A stretch of DNA of 64,000 nucleotides, from the NCBI GenBank assembly GCA_038328575.1, contig JBBQMD010000001.1, positions 186,001 to 250,000 on the forward strand, given 5' to 3'. This document shows, piece by piece, positions 53,095-62,765 of the stretch (positions are counted from its first letter, which is position 1; every line of letters starts with the position of its first letter). A model generated the notes under the pieces. It did not search any database. It was not told the DNA's origin and saw nothing but the letters and a program-made list of their open reading frames with translations. Made by a program: the position numbers and the translations under genes. Source of the stretch: JACVCS01 sp038328575. Its GTDB lineage: Bacteria > Planctomycetota > Phycisphaerae > Phycisphaerales > UBA1924.

Positions 53095-54300
53095 TCACGT
53101 CTCGAGTCGGACGTCAGTGGACGAGCTCGCCTGCACCGCGCCGCCGGAGCGACCCTTCCACGAGCGCTGATTCGTCAGGTGCAGGTAGTACGAGTACCAC
53201 TGGATCGCGCCCATCAGCACGATTCCCAACGGGTGCAGAATCGCGCCGCTGAAACGCTGCTGGAACCGCAGCGCCAGCAGCAGCCGGTGCCCGAGCGCGA
53301 CGACGCACGCCAGGACTGCAAGCCCCACCGTCGCCGGATCATCAACGCGCCCCGCGATGGCAAGCCCGATCACAACCCAGGGCAGCACATACGCCGCCGC
53401 GTGCAGCACGGTTACCAGCACGAGCAGGCCGACGGAGCCAAGCCCCTCGAACGCGTTCTTGCTGAAGCCGCGCCAGGTCTGGCCGAAGCCGCGATACATG
53501 CGACAGGACACCAGCGTTGTCGCGTCAAACAGATCCGTCCGAAAGCCCGCCTTGCGCATCGCACGCGGCAGCTTGATCCCGTCGTGCATCGACGCCTTGA
53601 AAGACGTGTGACCGCCCGCGCTCAGATACGCCTCGCGACGCGCGAAGAGGAACTGCCCGCACCCGGCGCTCGCCGCGGGGTCCATCGTGCTCCGCATCCG
53701 CGCCATCGGTAGGTAGCTCAATAAGATGAAGTGAATCAGCGGCACCACCAGCGACTCGCCCAGCGTGTGCGTCCGCTGAAGCGGGAACGTCGAGATGAGG
53801 TCAGCCTTCAGCGCCCGCGCACAGTTGAGCGTCGCGCTCAGGCAGGCCGGCTCGAATCGAACGTCCGCATCGGTGAAGAGCACAAACGCGCCGCGCGCGT
53901 CTAGCCCCATCTGATGACAGCCAAACTGCTTGCCGTTCCAGCCCTCGGGCAGCGGCGCCACGGGCGTCGCTCGCACGCGCGGATCCTCTGCAATCAGTCG
54001 CGCCAATATCTCGCCGGTGGCATCCGTCGAGTGGTCGTTATAGACGTGTACCGCGACATTCCGATGCGTCGAAGCCAGCACCGACCGCACGCACGCCTCG
54101 AGGTTCGCCTCTTCGTTTCGCGCCGGGACGCACACGCAGATCAGCGGCTGCTCTTCCAGCGGGAGCGCCCGCTCCTGCGCCTCGGTCGGCGGCGCGTCGA
54201 TCCGCAGGTTGATCAGCGTCATCACCAGCAACAGCACCGCCACCAAGCACGCGATGATCATCAGCACAAACAGCGTCACGAAGATGCTCGCTCGGCACAC
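53095..54300 (-). CDS. family 2 glycosyltransferase (CrtQ-like)
   Basis: The 401 residues have an N-terminal membrane helix (about 5-35), a GT-A domain with VPARNEEANLEACVRSVL, the nucleotide site DHSTDATGEI and the metal-binding FTDADVRFEP, then C-terminal helices. This is the layout of CrtQ/HpnB-type membrane glycosyltransferases. In this cluster a role in glycosylating a carotenoid acid is likely. M1 at 54300 overlaps the acyltransferase gene by 25 bases; M14 at 54261 would remove the overlap. Confidence 0.85.
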   Translation of the reverse strand: MCRASIFVTLFVLMIIACLVAVLLLVMTLINLRIDAPPTEAQERALPLEEQPLICVCVPARNEEANLEACVRSVLASTHRNVAVHVYNDHSTDATGEILARLIAEDPRVRATPVAPLPEGWNGKQFGCHQMGLDARGAFVLFTDADVRFEPACLSATLNCARALKADLISTFPLQRTHTLGESLVVPLIHFILLSYLPMARMRSTMDPAASAGCGQFLFARREAYLSAGGHTSFKASMHDGIKLPRAMRKAGFRTDLFDATTLVSCRMYRGFGQTWRGFSKNAFEGLGSVGLLVLVTVLHAAAYVLPWVVIGLAIAGRVDDPATVGLAVLACVVALGHRLLLALRFQQRFSGAILHPLGIVLMGAIQWYSYYLHLTNQRSWKGRSGGAVQASSSTDVRLET

Positions 54301-55199
54301 GTTGCTCGCGCGCCGTTCACCTGTGAATCCGCATTCGTGTTAGCCCCGCCCCCCCCGACCTCTTCGGCACGCCGCGCTCGCGCCGCGTCGCGATCGGTCG
54401 CGACCACTCGCCCGGATACGCCGCGAAGGCGTAGCCACAGGTCGTACAACGGGTTGACGGTCCCGCTCTTGGAAGCCGTGATGATCGTGAACGCCGATTC
54501 GTCGCGGGCTCGCACCAGTTCTGCCAAGGCGTCGGCGTTGCTCTGCATCGCGCTGCCAATCGCTCGCGTCCAGCCGGTCGTTGACACCACCTCCGGCGCG
54601 CTCACCTCACACGCGCGGCACAGCACCTCCGGGCGTTTGTCCAGCCAGAACGCCATCTCCACCGCCAGCGACACGACGCGCACCTGCGAATGGCGAGCAG
54701 CAACACTCGCAACGCCCGGCCGAATCCGGATGGCGTCGCGAGCGTCGGCAAACTGCCCCTGCGGCGTCACCCAGAAGCTCAGTTTCGGGTTCAGCGCGAA
54801 CTCTTTGGCCAGGTACTCGATCATCGCTGGCTGACTCTGCGGATGGTCGGGCTCGATGCCAAAGACCCCGAGCTTGCGGAGAATCGCGAACTTTCGAAGC
54901 TGCGAAAGCTCCATCGGCCCCAGCAGTTGTCGCGTCGGCGTCAGCCGGTGGTTGATGAACATCGCAACGACCGGGTCCCACCACGACTGGTGATTCATCA
55001 CCACGATCACCGGGCCCGCATAGCTGTCGAGAGATGTGAGCACGCTCTCGGTGCCGCGCGCCATGCGCACAGCGTTGAACGAGCGCTGAAACATCCTGGG
55101 CATCAACCAATGAAAGAAACGCCCGACATTCTTTGACGGTGCCGCAGGCCAGATCAACGAGGTTTCCCGACGTGCATCACTCATGCGCTCACGCTTCAC
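54276..55199 (-). CDS. PlsC-type acyltransferase (CrtO-like)
   Basis: The 307 residues contain the acyltransferase pattern NHQSWWDP (HX4D catalytic pair, about 69-76) and a second block, TPQGQFADARD, where the usual Glu-Gly-Thr is PQGQ, as in carotenoid acyltransferases of the CrtO type. It would add a fatty acid to the glycosylated carotenoid at the membrane. The last 40 residues are polar and atypical. Starts at 55199 and 55184 are both possible. It lies 9 bases after the CrtI-family gene. Confidence 0.8.
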   Translation of the reverse strand: MKRERMSDARRETSLIWPAAPSKNVGRFFHWLMPRMFQRSFNAVRMARGTESVLTSLDSYAGPVIVVMNHQSWWDPVVAMFINHRLTPTRQLLGPMELSQLRKFAILRKLGVFGIEPDHPQSQPAMIEYLAKEFALNPKLSFWVTPQGQFADARDAIRIRPGVASVAARHSQVRVVSLAVEMAFWLDKRPEVLCRACEVSAPEVVSTTGWTRAIGSAMQSNADALAELVRARDESAFTIITASKSGTVNPLYDLWLRLRGVSGRVVATDRDAARARRAEEVGGGGANTNADSQVNGARATCAERASS

Positions 55200-55208
55200 T
55201 CAACCGCC

Positions 55209-56816
55209 TCAGGCCGGCACCATCGCCAGGTCCGCGTTTGTCAACGACGCCATCTCCAGCGAACCCTTGGGCTCGACTCCTTGATCCTTCAGCAGCGAAT
55301 GCGCCGCCGTCACGCCGGACATCAACACCATCGGCACGCCCGGGCCAGGGTTCGCGCTCCCGCCAGCGAGGTACAGGTTCTCAATCACGCCCGCGCGATT
55401 GCGCGGCTTGAACCCGCCCTTCAGCCGCCCGTGTGACGCCAGACCATAAATCGCGCCGCCCTCGGCGTTGTACATCGAGTCGATCAACTGCGGGTGCAGG
55501 TGGTGCTCAACCACGATGTGCTGCTCGAGATCCGGCATGCGCCCGCAGCGTTTGAGTTTGTCGATCACCACCGGACGGTACTGCTCCATCAGCCCGCCCG
55601 CCCCCGCCCAGCGCTGATCCGGGCGCATGTAGGGCGTGTGGATCAGCGCGTACAGCGCCTCACATCCCGCGGGCGCCTGCGTCGGGTCCGTGCGCGAGGG
55701 CACCGCGAGATAGATCGTGGGATCGCGCGCGGGGATGCCGCGCGTGTAGATGTCGTCAAACTCCTGGTGCGAGTCCTTGCTGAACAGAAAGTCGTGGTGC
55801 GCCAGATGCTCGTACTGACGGCTCAGCCCAAGGTAGAGCACGACACCCGAGCACGCGGGCGTGTAGTCGCCAGCGATCTTCTTCTGCCGCTTGATCGTCT
55901 CGGGCGTCCCGAGCAGGTCACGCATCGTCCGCTGAATGTCGCAGTTGCTCACGACGCTCCCGCACGCCAGGCTCTCGCCATTGTCCAGCTCAATGCCCGT
56001 GACGCGCCGGCCTTCGGTGATCATCCGCTTGACGCCGACGCCGGTGCGAACCTTCACGCCAAGCTCGCCCGCCAGCCGCTCCAGCCCCCGGGCGACCATG
56101 CGCGTGCCCCCCATCGGATACCAGCAGCCGTGATCGACTTGCGCCGACGCGATCAGCGACAGGATCGCCGGAGCCAGAAATGGCGACGAGCCGACATACT
56201 GCAGAAAGTGCTCGGTGAGCTGGCGAACGTGCGGCTCCTTGATCATCGTCGCGGCCGTCGCGCCCACCGTCGAGTGCATGCGCATCGCCAGCACGTCCAA
56301 AAGCATCCGCGGGTCGCCCAGCGGGCTCAGCCGCATCATGTCGCCCACCGAGCCCAGGTCCTTGTAGAAGAACACCTTCTCGCTCAGGCCGAACATGCGA
56401 CGGCTGTACTGCACAAACTTCTTGTACCCCCTGCCCGCGTCGGTCCCAGGGAACAAACGGTCACACGCGCCGGCCATGCGATCAACGTCCGCAAAGAGAT
56501 CCAGCGTAGTGCCGTCCTCGTACAAGCAGCGCCACTGCGGATCCAACCGGCGCAAGTCAACGTAGTCCTGCACGCGCCGGCCCGAGCGATTGATGATCCC
56601 GCGCAGCACCTGCGGGAGCGTGATGATCGTTGGCCCCATGTCAAACGTGAAGCCGCGATCGCTCAGCACGTTCATCTTGCCGCCCAGGTGCGCGTTCCGC
56701 TCGACCAGCGTGACGCTCCCGGGCCCGAGGTTCGAGGCGATCTCGACGGCGCTGGCCAGCCCGGCCAGTCCCCCACCGACAACCACAACAGAATCACGAG
56801 CAGATGAACTCATCAT
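55209..56816 (-). CDS. CrtI-family desaturase/oxidase (CrtN/CrtP-like, copy 1)
   Basis: The 535 residues form an FAD-dependent CrtI-type enzyme. The N-terminal dinucleotide fold is VVVVGGGLAGLASAVEIA, followed by FDMGPTIITLPQ, and the C-terminal flavin motif is LYLAGGSANPGPGVPMVLMSG. These enzymes desaturate phytoene or dehydrosqualene, or oxidise terminal methyls. Which reaction this copy performs cannot be told by eye. Its start overlaps the stop of the aldehyde dehydrogenase gene by 4 bases, which supports a coupled pathway. Confidence 0.92.
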   Translation of the reverse strand: MMSSSARDSVVVVGGGLAGLASAVEIASNLGPGSVTLVERNAHLGGKMNVLSDRGFTFDMGPTIITLPQVLRGIINRSGRRVQDYVDLRRLDPQWRCLYEDGTTLDLFADVDRMAGACDRLFPGTDAGRGYKKFVQYSRRMFGLSEKVFFYKDLGSVGDMMRLSPLGDPRMLLDVLAMRMHSTVGATAATMIKEPHVRQLTEHFLQYVGSSPFLAPAILSLIASAQVDHGCWYPMGGTRMVARGLERLAGELGVKVRTGVGVKRMITEGRRVTGIELDNGESLACGSVVSNCDIQRTMRDLLGTPETIKRQKKIAGDYTPACSGVVLYLGLSRQYEHLAHHDFLFSKDSHQEFDDIYTRGIPARDPTIYLAVPSRTDPTQAPAGCEALYALIHTPYMRPDQRWAGAGGLMEQYRPVVIDKLKRCGRMPDLEQHIVVEHHLHPQLIDSMYNAEGGAIYGLASHGRLKGGFKPRNRAGVIENLYLAGGSANPGPGVPMVLMSGVTAAHSLLKDQGVEPKGSLEMASLTNADLAMVPA

Positions 56817-58363
56817 GCGGGTCCTTGCACGGCCTGACGCGCCGGGGTGTCGCCCGGGTTCGCGTGATCATTGATGTGTGAGTCGCCAGGAGCCCCGTCC
56901 AGCGCGTGTTTCGGAACTCCCCCCACCCCAGCAGATTCGCAGCCTTCCAGCCCGTCCGGCGCCACTCGCCGAGCCGGCCCTCCCCTCCCGCCATAGAGCC
57001 AACCGACCGCCTTCCACAACATGCTGACGCCTCGCGCGTCGGGCTCGCTGGTGGGCGTGCGAACGTATGTCGAAGTCGTTGACACAAACACCGGGCGCGT
57101 GAGCGCAAGCAGCCCAAGCTCGCCGCGGCTCGCGCCCCAGCCCGATGCGCCAGTACCCGTGATCGAAGCCCCGGGGTGAGCGGTCGGAATGTGAGCATCG
57201 TTGATCGTGACAAACCCTGAGCCAAGCGTCGTTGCGACCCGGCGCGCCCTGGACACGTCGCGCGTGAAGATCGCGGTGTTCAACCGATGCGGGCAGCCCG
57301 CGTGCATCGCCAGCGCGTGGGCGTCATCAGCCGCGGCGTACACCAGCAGCACCGGGCCAAAGAGTGCCCGCTCGCGACTCAGATACTCCTCGGGCATATC
57401 GACAATCGCCAGCGGGCGGAACGTCTCTTCGGGTGCGGTGATCGCCTGCGTGTCGCGCTGGCGCACCGGGGAACTCTCCAGCTCGTCGACACCCAGCGTC
57501 AATCGCCCGCCGGCACGCATCGCCTCCTGAGCCGCAACGCGACACTGTCGCGCCGCCGCCGCGTCGATGAGCGATTGCGGCTTGGCCCCAGCTGCCAGGA
57601 AACTCAGCGCACTGACGTAGCCCGGATACGCCTTCGCGCTGACGAACACGCGGCGCGGTGCCATACACGTCTGCCCGGCGTTCATCGTCAGCGCGTGCCA
57701 GATCACGCGGGCCGCGAGCTTCGTATCGGCGTCGGCCCACACGATCGCTGAATCGCTCCCGCTGAGTTCAAGCGTCGTCGGCGTCAGCGTCTCTGCCGCC
57801 CACGCCGCGACCTGTCGGCCCACGCGCGTCGAACCTGTAAAGATCACATGATCGAGCTTCTCGCTCGCCAGCAAGCGCGGCCCGGCCTCGCGCGTCGATG
57901 GCGTCCATCGCAGTTGCCCCGCAGGCAGCCCCGCCTCGATCGCCAGCTTCAGCAGGTACGCCTGCGTGCGCGGCGCGTTCTCCGACGGCTTCACGATCAC
58001 GCGATTGCCCGCCACCAGCGCCTGGAGCAGTTGAATGCCCAGGAGCTGCACCGGGTAGTTCCACGTCGCGATGATCCCGACCGTGCCCACCGGCGCGCGG
58101 GCCAGCGTGTGGCGTTGGCCCATGAGCCAAAGCGGGCGCCCGCCGAGACGCCTTGGCGCAAGGATTCGGGCTGCCCGGCGTTCGTGCCAGCGGCACGCCG
58201 CCAGGAGCGACATGACATCACCCGTCAGCGCTTCCGCTTCGGGTTTGCGCACTTCGAGTTGCACGAGCGCCACGAGGGAGTCGGCGTTGGCCGCGATGAG
58301 CCGTCGCCAGTTCGCCACCCACGTCAGTCGCGCCTGAATGGGCCACGCGACGATTTCCTGCAC
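56813..58363 (-). CDS. aldehyde dehydrogenase (carotenoid aldehyde type, AldH-like)
   Basis: The 516 residues hold the ALDH fold with GIIATWNYPVQLLG, VKPSENAP, FTGSTRVGRQ, the general base region LELSGSD (Glu199) and the catalytic Cys233 in NAGQTCMAPRRV. It would oxidise a carotenoid aldehyde to the acid, using NAD(P)+. About 85 residues after 430 are Gly/Pro/Ala-rich, lack family similarity and are probably disordered. It is the first gene of the minus-strand half of the carotenoid cluster. Confidence 0.9.
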   Translation of the reverse strand: MQEIVAWPIQARLTWVANWRRLIAANADSLVALVQLEVRKPEAEALTGDVMSLLAACRWHERRAARILAPRRLGGRPLWLMGQRHTLARAPVGTVGIIATWNYPVQLLGIQLLQALVAGNRVIVKPSENAPRTQAYLLKLAIEAGLPAGQLRWTPSTREAGPRLLASEKLDHVIFTGSTRVGRQVAAWAAETLTPTTLELSGSDSAIVWADADTKLAARVIWHALTMNAGQTCMAPRRVFVSAKAYPGYVSALSFLAAGAKPQSLIDAAAARQCRVAAQEAMRAGGRLTLGVDELESSPVRQRDTQAITAPEETFRPLAIVDMPEEYLSRERALFGPVLLVYAAADDAHALAMHAGCPHRLNTAIFTRDVSRARRVATTLGSGFVTINDAHIPTAHPGASITGTGASGWGASRGELGLLALTRPVFVSTTSTYVRTPTSEPDARGVSMLWKAVGWLYGGRGGPARRVAPDGLEGCESAGVGGVPKHALDGAPGDSHINDHANPGDTPARQAVQGPA

Positions 58364-58457
58364 GGTTACTCCCTGCGATCACAAACCTGAGAGGAGACTG
58401 GTTACTATACACCTCGCGCCGCTTTCCCTCTCCGGCGCTGAGCAAGGACGTTCTTTC

Positions 58458-60047
58458 ATGGTCGCACATTCCGGTTTATCGGTCGGCGTGGTCGGTGCGG
58501 GGCCGGGGGGATTGGCCGTTGCGATGCTCCTTGCCGCGAGCGGCGCGCGGGTCGAGATCTACGAAGCCATGGACCGCATCGGCGGGCGCACCAGCCGCCT
58601 GTCGCTGGGCGAGTATCACTTTGACTCCGGCCCGACGTTCTTCCTGATGCCCTATGTGCTGGAGGAAGTCTTCGCCGCGACCGGACGACGGCTGAAGGAC
58701 TTCTGCGATCTCACCCGCTTGGACCCGATGTACCGCCTGGTCATGGGTCGCGAGGGCCAGCCCGACCTCACCATCGACTGCACGCAGGACGTCGCGGAGA
58801 TGTCACGCCGCCTGGCCAAGATCGACCCGCGCGACGGGGCCGCCTTCGCGCGATTCATGTCTGACAATCGCAAAAAGCTCAACGCCTTCGAGCCGGTCCT
58901 TCGCAAGCCCTGGCGCTCCTTCACGGACTTTATGGATGCCGACCTCCTGCGCGCCGGGCCCTATCTCTCGCCCACCAAGAGCGTTCACGACTGGCTCGGC
59001 GGCTACTTTAAAAGCCCCTACAGCAAGCTCGCCATGAGCTTCCAGAGCAAGTACCTGGGCATGTCCCCGTTCTCCTGCCCCAGCCTCTTCACGATCCTCC
59101 CCTTCATCGAATACGAATACGGCGTCTGGCATCCGCGCGGCGGCTGCAACGCCCTCATGCACGCCATGAGCGAAGCGTGCCTCCAGATGGGCGTCAAGAT
59201 CCACACCAGCTCGCCGGTCCAGCGCCTCTCGTTTGACGGCTCGCGCGTGCGTGGCCTCGTCGTCAACGGGCGCGAGCACGCCCATGACCACGTCGTCATG
59301 AACGCCGACGCGAGCTGGGCGATCCAGAACCTCATCCCCCCGCACCTCCGCCGCTCCTGGACCGACACCAAGCTCACGAAGATGGACTATTCGTGCAGCA
59401 CCTCCATGCTCTACCTCGGCGTGCGCGGCCAGATCAACCTCCCGCACCACACCATCTGCATCGCCCGCAACTACGAGCAGAACATCCGCGAGATCGCCGA
59501 GAAGCTCACCCTCAGCGACGACCCCAGCATCTACGTCTGCAACCCCAGCGCGATCGACCCCACTCTCGCGCCAGCTGGCGATAGCTCGGTCTACGTCCTG
59601 GTCCCCACGCCCAACAACCGCTCGGGCATTGATTGGAAAGACTCCTCGCCGACCGGGGCCGCGGCCCTCACGCGGACTCGCGCGCTCGACAAGCTCTCGT
59701 CGCTCATCGGCGAGGACATCCGCCCACGCATCGCCCGAGAGATGGCCGTCACGCCCGCCGACTGGCAGTCTCAAAACATCGCCCTGGGTGCCACCTTCAA
59801 CCTCGCCCACGGGCTCATGCAGATGCTCTGCTTCCGCCCGCAACACGAACTCCCCGATGTTGAAAACGTCTGGCTCGTCGGCGGCGGCACACACCCCGGC
59901 TCCGGCCTGCCGGTCATCTTCCTCTCATCGCAGATCACCGCCCGCCTGCTGGCCCAGCGCATGAACCTGACCTACGCCGGAGACCGCCCGCCCAGCGTGA
60001 CGCCCCGCGTCCGGCCCGAGCCCGAGCACGCCATCGCGGCGCCGTGA
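58458..60047 (+). CDS. CrtI-family desaturase (CrtN-like, copy 2)
   Basis: The 529 residues have VGVVGAGPGGLAVAMLLAASG (FAD-binding), GGRTSRLSLGEYHFDSGPTFFLMP and the C-terminal LVGGGTHPGSGLPVIFLSSQITA. The pattern is typical of phytoene or dehydrosqualene desaturases. It is divergent from the aldehyde dehydrogenase with 94 bases between, so both arms probably share one control region. Start 58458 (MVAHSGLSVGVVGAG) is set by the flavin fold; the open frame reaches back to 58338. Confidence 0.93.
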   Translation: MVAHSGLSVGVVGAGPGGLAVAMLLAASGARVEIYEAMDRIGGRTSRLSLGEYHFDSGPTFFLMPYVLEEVFAATGRRLKDFCDLTRLDPMYRLVMGREGQPDLTIDCTQDVAEMSRRLAKIDPRDGAAFARFMSDNRKKLNAFEPVLRKPWRSFTDFMDADLLRAGPYLSPTKSVHDWLGGYFKSPYSKLAMSFQSKYLGMSPFSCPSLFTILPFIEYEYGVWHPRGGCNALMHAMSEACLQMGVKIHTSSPVQRLSFDGSRVRGLVVNGREHAHDHVVMNADASWAIQNLIPPHLRRSWTDTKLTKMDYSCSTSMLYLGVRGQINLPHHTICIARNYEQNIREIAEKLTLSDDPSIYVCNPSAIDPTLAPAGDSSVYVLVPTPNNRSGIDWKDSSPTGAAALTRTRALDKLSSLIGEDIRPRIAREMAVTPADWQSQNIALGATFNLAHGLMQMLCFRPQHELPDVENVWLVGGGTHPGSGLPVIFLSSQITARLLAQRMNLTYAGDRPPSVTPRVRPEPEHAIAAP

Positions 60048-60078
60048 TGAAACCACCGCCGGGTGGTATGCTCGCCCG

Positions 60079-61752
60079 ATGCCAACCTTTCCGGTGTTCG
60101 CACCGATCACGCTTGCAATAGGTATGACGCCCCTGGACTGGACGATCCTCGGCGCGTACATGGCCTTCCTCGTCGCCGCCGGCGCATGGCTCGCACGGCG
60201 CGAGCCCACCGGCAGCGACGAGTACTTCCTCGCCAGCCGGCGCATGCCCGTCTGGGCCGTCGCATTCTCCATCGTCGCCAGCAGCCTCAGCGTCGCGACC
60301 TTCATCGGCGGCCCGGAACAGAGCTTCCGAGGCGACCTGACGTACCTCTCCACCAACCTGGGCGGCATCCTCGCGGTCTTCGTCGTCGCCTGGGTCTTCA
60401 TCCCCGCGTTCTATCGCGCCAACTGCACGACCATCTACGAGGTCCTTGAACACCGCATGGGGCGCGGCGCCAAGGAAGCCGCCAGCGCCGCGTTCATGAC
60501 CGGTCGCGTCTTCGCCTCCGGCGCGCGACTCTACATCGCCGCCCTCCCCATGGCCGCGATCGCCTTCAGCGTTGAACAGCAGACGCCCACCACGCTCATC
60601 CTCGCCATCGTCGTCCTCGCATTTGCCGGCGTCGTCGTCACGCTCGTCGGCGGCATCGCCTCGGTCATCTGGACCGACGTGCTGCAAACCTTCGTCATGC
60701 TCGGCGCCGTCATCGGCGCGATCGTCTATCTCCTCTGGCTCATCCCGGCACCGATCGGCGAGGTCGTCAACGCCCTGCACACCGGCGGCGTTGACGGCGC
60801 GAGCAAACTCGCCATCATCCGCACGGGCATCCCCATCGATCTCAGCCAGAACTTTACGCTCCTCACCGCCGTTCTCGGCTTCTCCCTGATCGCCCTCGCG
60901 TCCAACGGCACCGATCACGACATGGTGCAGCGAATGCTCACCTGCAAGTCCGCCGTCAGCGGCGGGCGCTCGGTCTTACTCGCTACCTTCGCCGCGATCC
61001 CCGTTGTCTCCCTCTTCATGGTCGTCGGCCTGCTCATCTGGGTCTTCTACACCCGCGCCGACCTGATGGGCGATGCCGGCCCCAGCCCCGAAGCCGCCGC
61101 GCAAGCCGCTGCCAAAGGCGCGCAGCCCTTCCTGCTCTTTATCGTCAACGAGATACCCTCCGGCTTGCGCGGCGCCATGGTCGCGGGCATCTTCGCCGTG
61201 GGCCTGGGCTCGCTGAACTCCGCCATCAACGCCATGGCGGCGACGTTCGTCAAGGACTTCTACACCCGCTGGGTGCCGGCCAAGTCTGAGCGACACTATC
61301 TCGCCGCGGGCCGATGGGCCGTCGTCGGCTGGGGCGTGGTCCTCGCTGCCTTCGCGACCCTCTGCGTCTTCTGGCGCCAGGCCGACGGGAGCAAGACCCT
61401 CATCGACTTCGCCATCGGCGTCATGACCTTCGCGTACACTGGCCTGCTCGCCATCTTTCTCACCGCCCTCTTCACTAAACGCGGCAGCTCCGCCAGCGCC
61501 ATCGGCGCACTCATCACGGGCTTCACGGTCGTCCTGTTCTTCCAAACGCCCTTCTGGCTACTGATCGCGAAGACCGGCGCGATCCCGCCGACCGTCGCCG
61601 GTCTGCCCCACGACGCCCTGACAATCCAAGCGGCGCTTCCGTGGCTCAAGGTCGCATTCCCCTGGCACATGCTCGTGGGCACCACCCTGGCGACCGGCGT
61701 CTGCCTGCTCGGACGAAGACCCACGGCCCGCATCCCGACGACGCCCCAATAG
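60079..61752 (+). CDS. sodium/solute symporter (SSS family)
   Basis: The 557 residues form about 13 membrane helices with SSS features: an early EYFLASRRMPVWAVAFSIVASSLSVATFIGGPEQSF (helices 1-2) and GLGSLNSAINAMAATFVKDFYTRW (helices 8-9). It imports an organic solute with Na+, which fits the Na+-exporting Mrp system elsewhere in the window. The substrate is unknown. It follows the CrtI gene by 31 bases on the same strand and may be co-transcribed without a pathway link. Confidence 0.9.
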   Translation: MPTFPVFAPITLAIGMTPLDWTILGAYMAFLVAAGAWLARREPTGSDEYFLASRRMPVWAVAFSIVASSLSVATFIGGPEQSFRGDLTYLSTNLGGILAVFVVAWVFIPAFYRANCTTIYEVLEHRMGRGAKEAASAAFMTGRVFASGARLYIAALPMAAIAFSVEQQTPTTLILAIVVLAFAGVVVTLVGGIASVIWTDVLQTFVMLGAVIGAIVYLLWLIPAPIGEVVNALHTGGVDGASKLAIIRTGIPIDLSQNFTLLTAVLGFSLIALASNGTDHDMVQRMLTCKSAVSGGRSVLLATFAAIPVVSLFMVVGLLIWVFYTRADLMGDAGPSPEAAAQAAAKGAQPFLLFIVNEIPSGLRGAMVAGIFAVGLGSLNSAINAMAATFVKDFYTRWVPAKSERHYLAAGRWAVVGWGVVLAAFATLCVFWRQADGSKTLIDFAIGVMTFAYTGLLAIFLTALFTKRGSSASAIGALITGFTVVLFFQTPFWLLIAKTGAIPPTVAGLPHDALTIQAALPWLKVAFPWHMLVGTTLATGVCLLGRRPTARIPTTPQ

Positions 61753-61760
61753 AGACCGCC

Positions 61761-61776
61761 GCGTGCAAGCGCACGC
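61761..61776. terminator. hairpin between convergent genes
   Basis: GCGTGC and GCACGC pair around AAGC in the 63-base gap after the symporter stop, where it faces the nitroreductase stop. No T-run follows, so terminator function is uncertain. Confidence 0.35.
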
Positions 61777-61815
61777 CGCCCCACTTCGCTCGCTTTCCAC
61801 ACATCTCGCCGCTGC

Positions 61816-62472
61816 TCACACCTGCTTGACGACGCGCTCCACCGGGAAACGCACCTTCTTCAACGCGGCCGTCGGGTCTGTTTCTGAGCGATACCCCGCA
61901 GTCGCGACGACCGTTGTGCCGTACCCCTCCGCGCCAAGCCCCAGCATCTCATCGTACTTTGGCGCCTCGATGCCTTCCATCGGGCATGCATCAACGCCCA
62001 GGTTCGCGCACGCGCTCAGGAAGAATCCAAGCGCGATGTAGATCTGGCGCGCTGTCCACGCTTCCATGCTGCCGCCGCCGAGAGTTCCGGGGCTTTTGAT
62101 CGCGCCAACCATCATCCCGCGATAGCCAGCCATGGTGCTGACGGGCACGTTGCGGATCCTTGAAGCCTCTTCCAGATATGCGTCCACGTCCGCCGGGGTC
62201 ACTTCCAGCTTGTGGCAGAACACGATCAAATGCGACGCGTCAGTGATCTGGGATTGGTTCCAGCTCACCACGCGCAACTTTGCACGGATCTCAGGATTGT
62301 TCACCACCACGAAGCGCCAAGGCTGCAAGCCGTAGCTGGACGGGGAGAGCACCGCCGCGTGCTCAAGCGCCGACCACAGCCCGGAAGCGATCTTCCGCGT
62401 TGGGTCAAACGCCTTGGTGGCATACCGCCAGTTGAGGTTTTCGATGAGTTGCGACGGCTCGATAGGTTTCAT
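61816..62472 (-). CDS. nitroreductase-family NAD(P)H oxidoreductase
   Basis: The 218 residues match the FMN-binding nitroreductase fold: RYATKAFDPTRKI near the N-terminus, SPSSYGLQPWRFVVV (FMN site, about 44-58) and MEGIEAPKYDEMLGL (about 160-175), which is typical of NfsB-like enzymes. It would reduce quinones or nitroaromatics. Start 62472 has GGAG upstream; the longer frame to 62601 is Arg-rich and unlikely. The upstream gap of about 290 bases holds an operator-like repeat. Confidence 0.9.
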   Translation of the reverse strand: MKPIEPSQLIENLNWRYATKAFDPTRKIASGLWSALEHAAVLSPSSYGLQPWRFVVVNNPEIRAKLRVVSWNQSQITDASHLIVFCHKLEVTPADVDAYLEEASRIRNVPVSTMAGYRGMMVGAIKSPGTLGGGSMEAWTARQIYIALGFFLSACANLGVDACPMEGIEAPKYDEMLGLGAEGYGTTVVATAGYRSETDPTAALKKVRFPVERVVKQV

Positions 62473-62616
62473 AAACGACAAATCTCCGAAAAAATGAGAG
62501 CCAAAGCGTACGGGACCAACCGCCCGTTCGCGATTGACCGGCCGTGAGCGACGGTTTCGATGCACCGGTGAGCGGGCGGATTCGCGAGTTCCGCGGAACA
62601 TACACTCAAATCGGTC

Positions 62617-62636
62617 GGTAAAAGTACTACCTTACC
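62617..62636. promoter_or_regulatory. operator-like inverted repeat upstream of the nitroreductase
   Basis: GGTAA and TTACC flank an AGTACT core. The site lies 145 bases from the nitroreductase start and 130 from the protease start. Its AGTACT/TTACC content resembles sites bound by HxlR-type redox regulators, but this is a suggestion only. Confidence 0.3.
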
Positions 62637-62765
62637 ATGTTCGTCCGCCCCGCGCAGGTGCCGTTTTCGTCCGAGATTCACACTGCAAACGGAACCCAGC
62701 CGCCCCGTGATGCGAAGCGCCGTGGAATCCTTGTTCTCAACCCGCTTTTCGGGATACTTCATCCA

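Noticed and set aside
55494..56807. 437-residue open frame opposite the CrtI-family gene
   Set aside because: Arg/His/Pro-rich, no family pattern, entirely within a clear minus-strand enzyme.
58803..59894. 363-residue acidic open frame opposite the second CrtI gene
   Set aside because: Asp/Glu/Val/Ala mirror composition and no start context; the plus-strand gene is certain.
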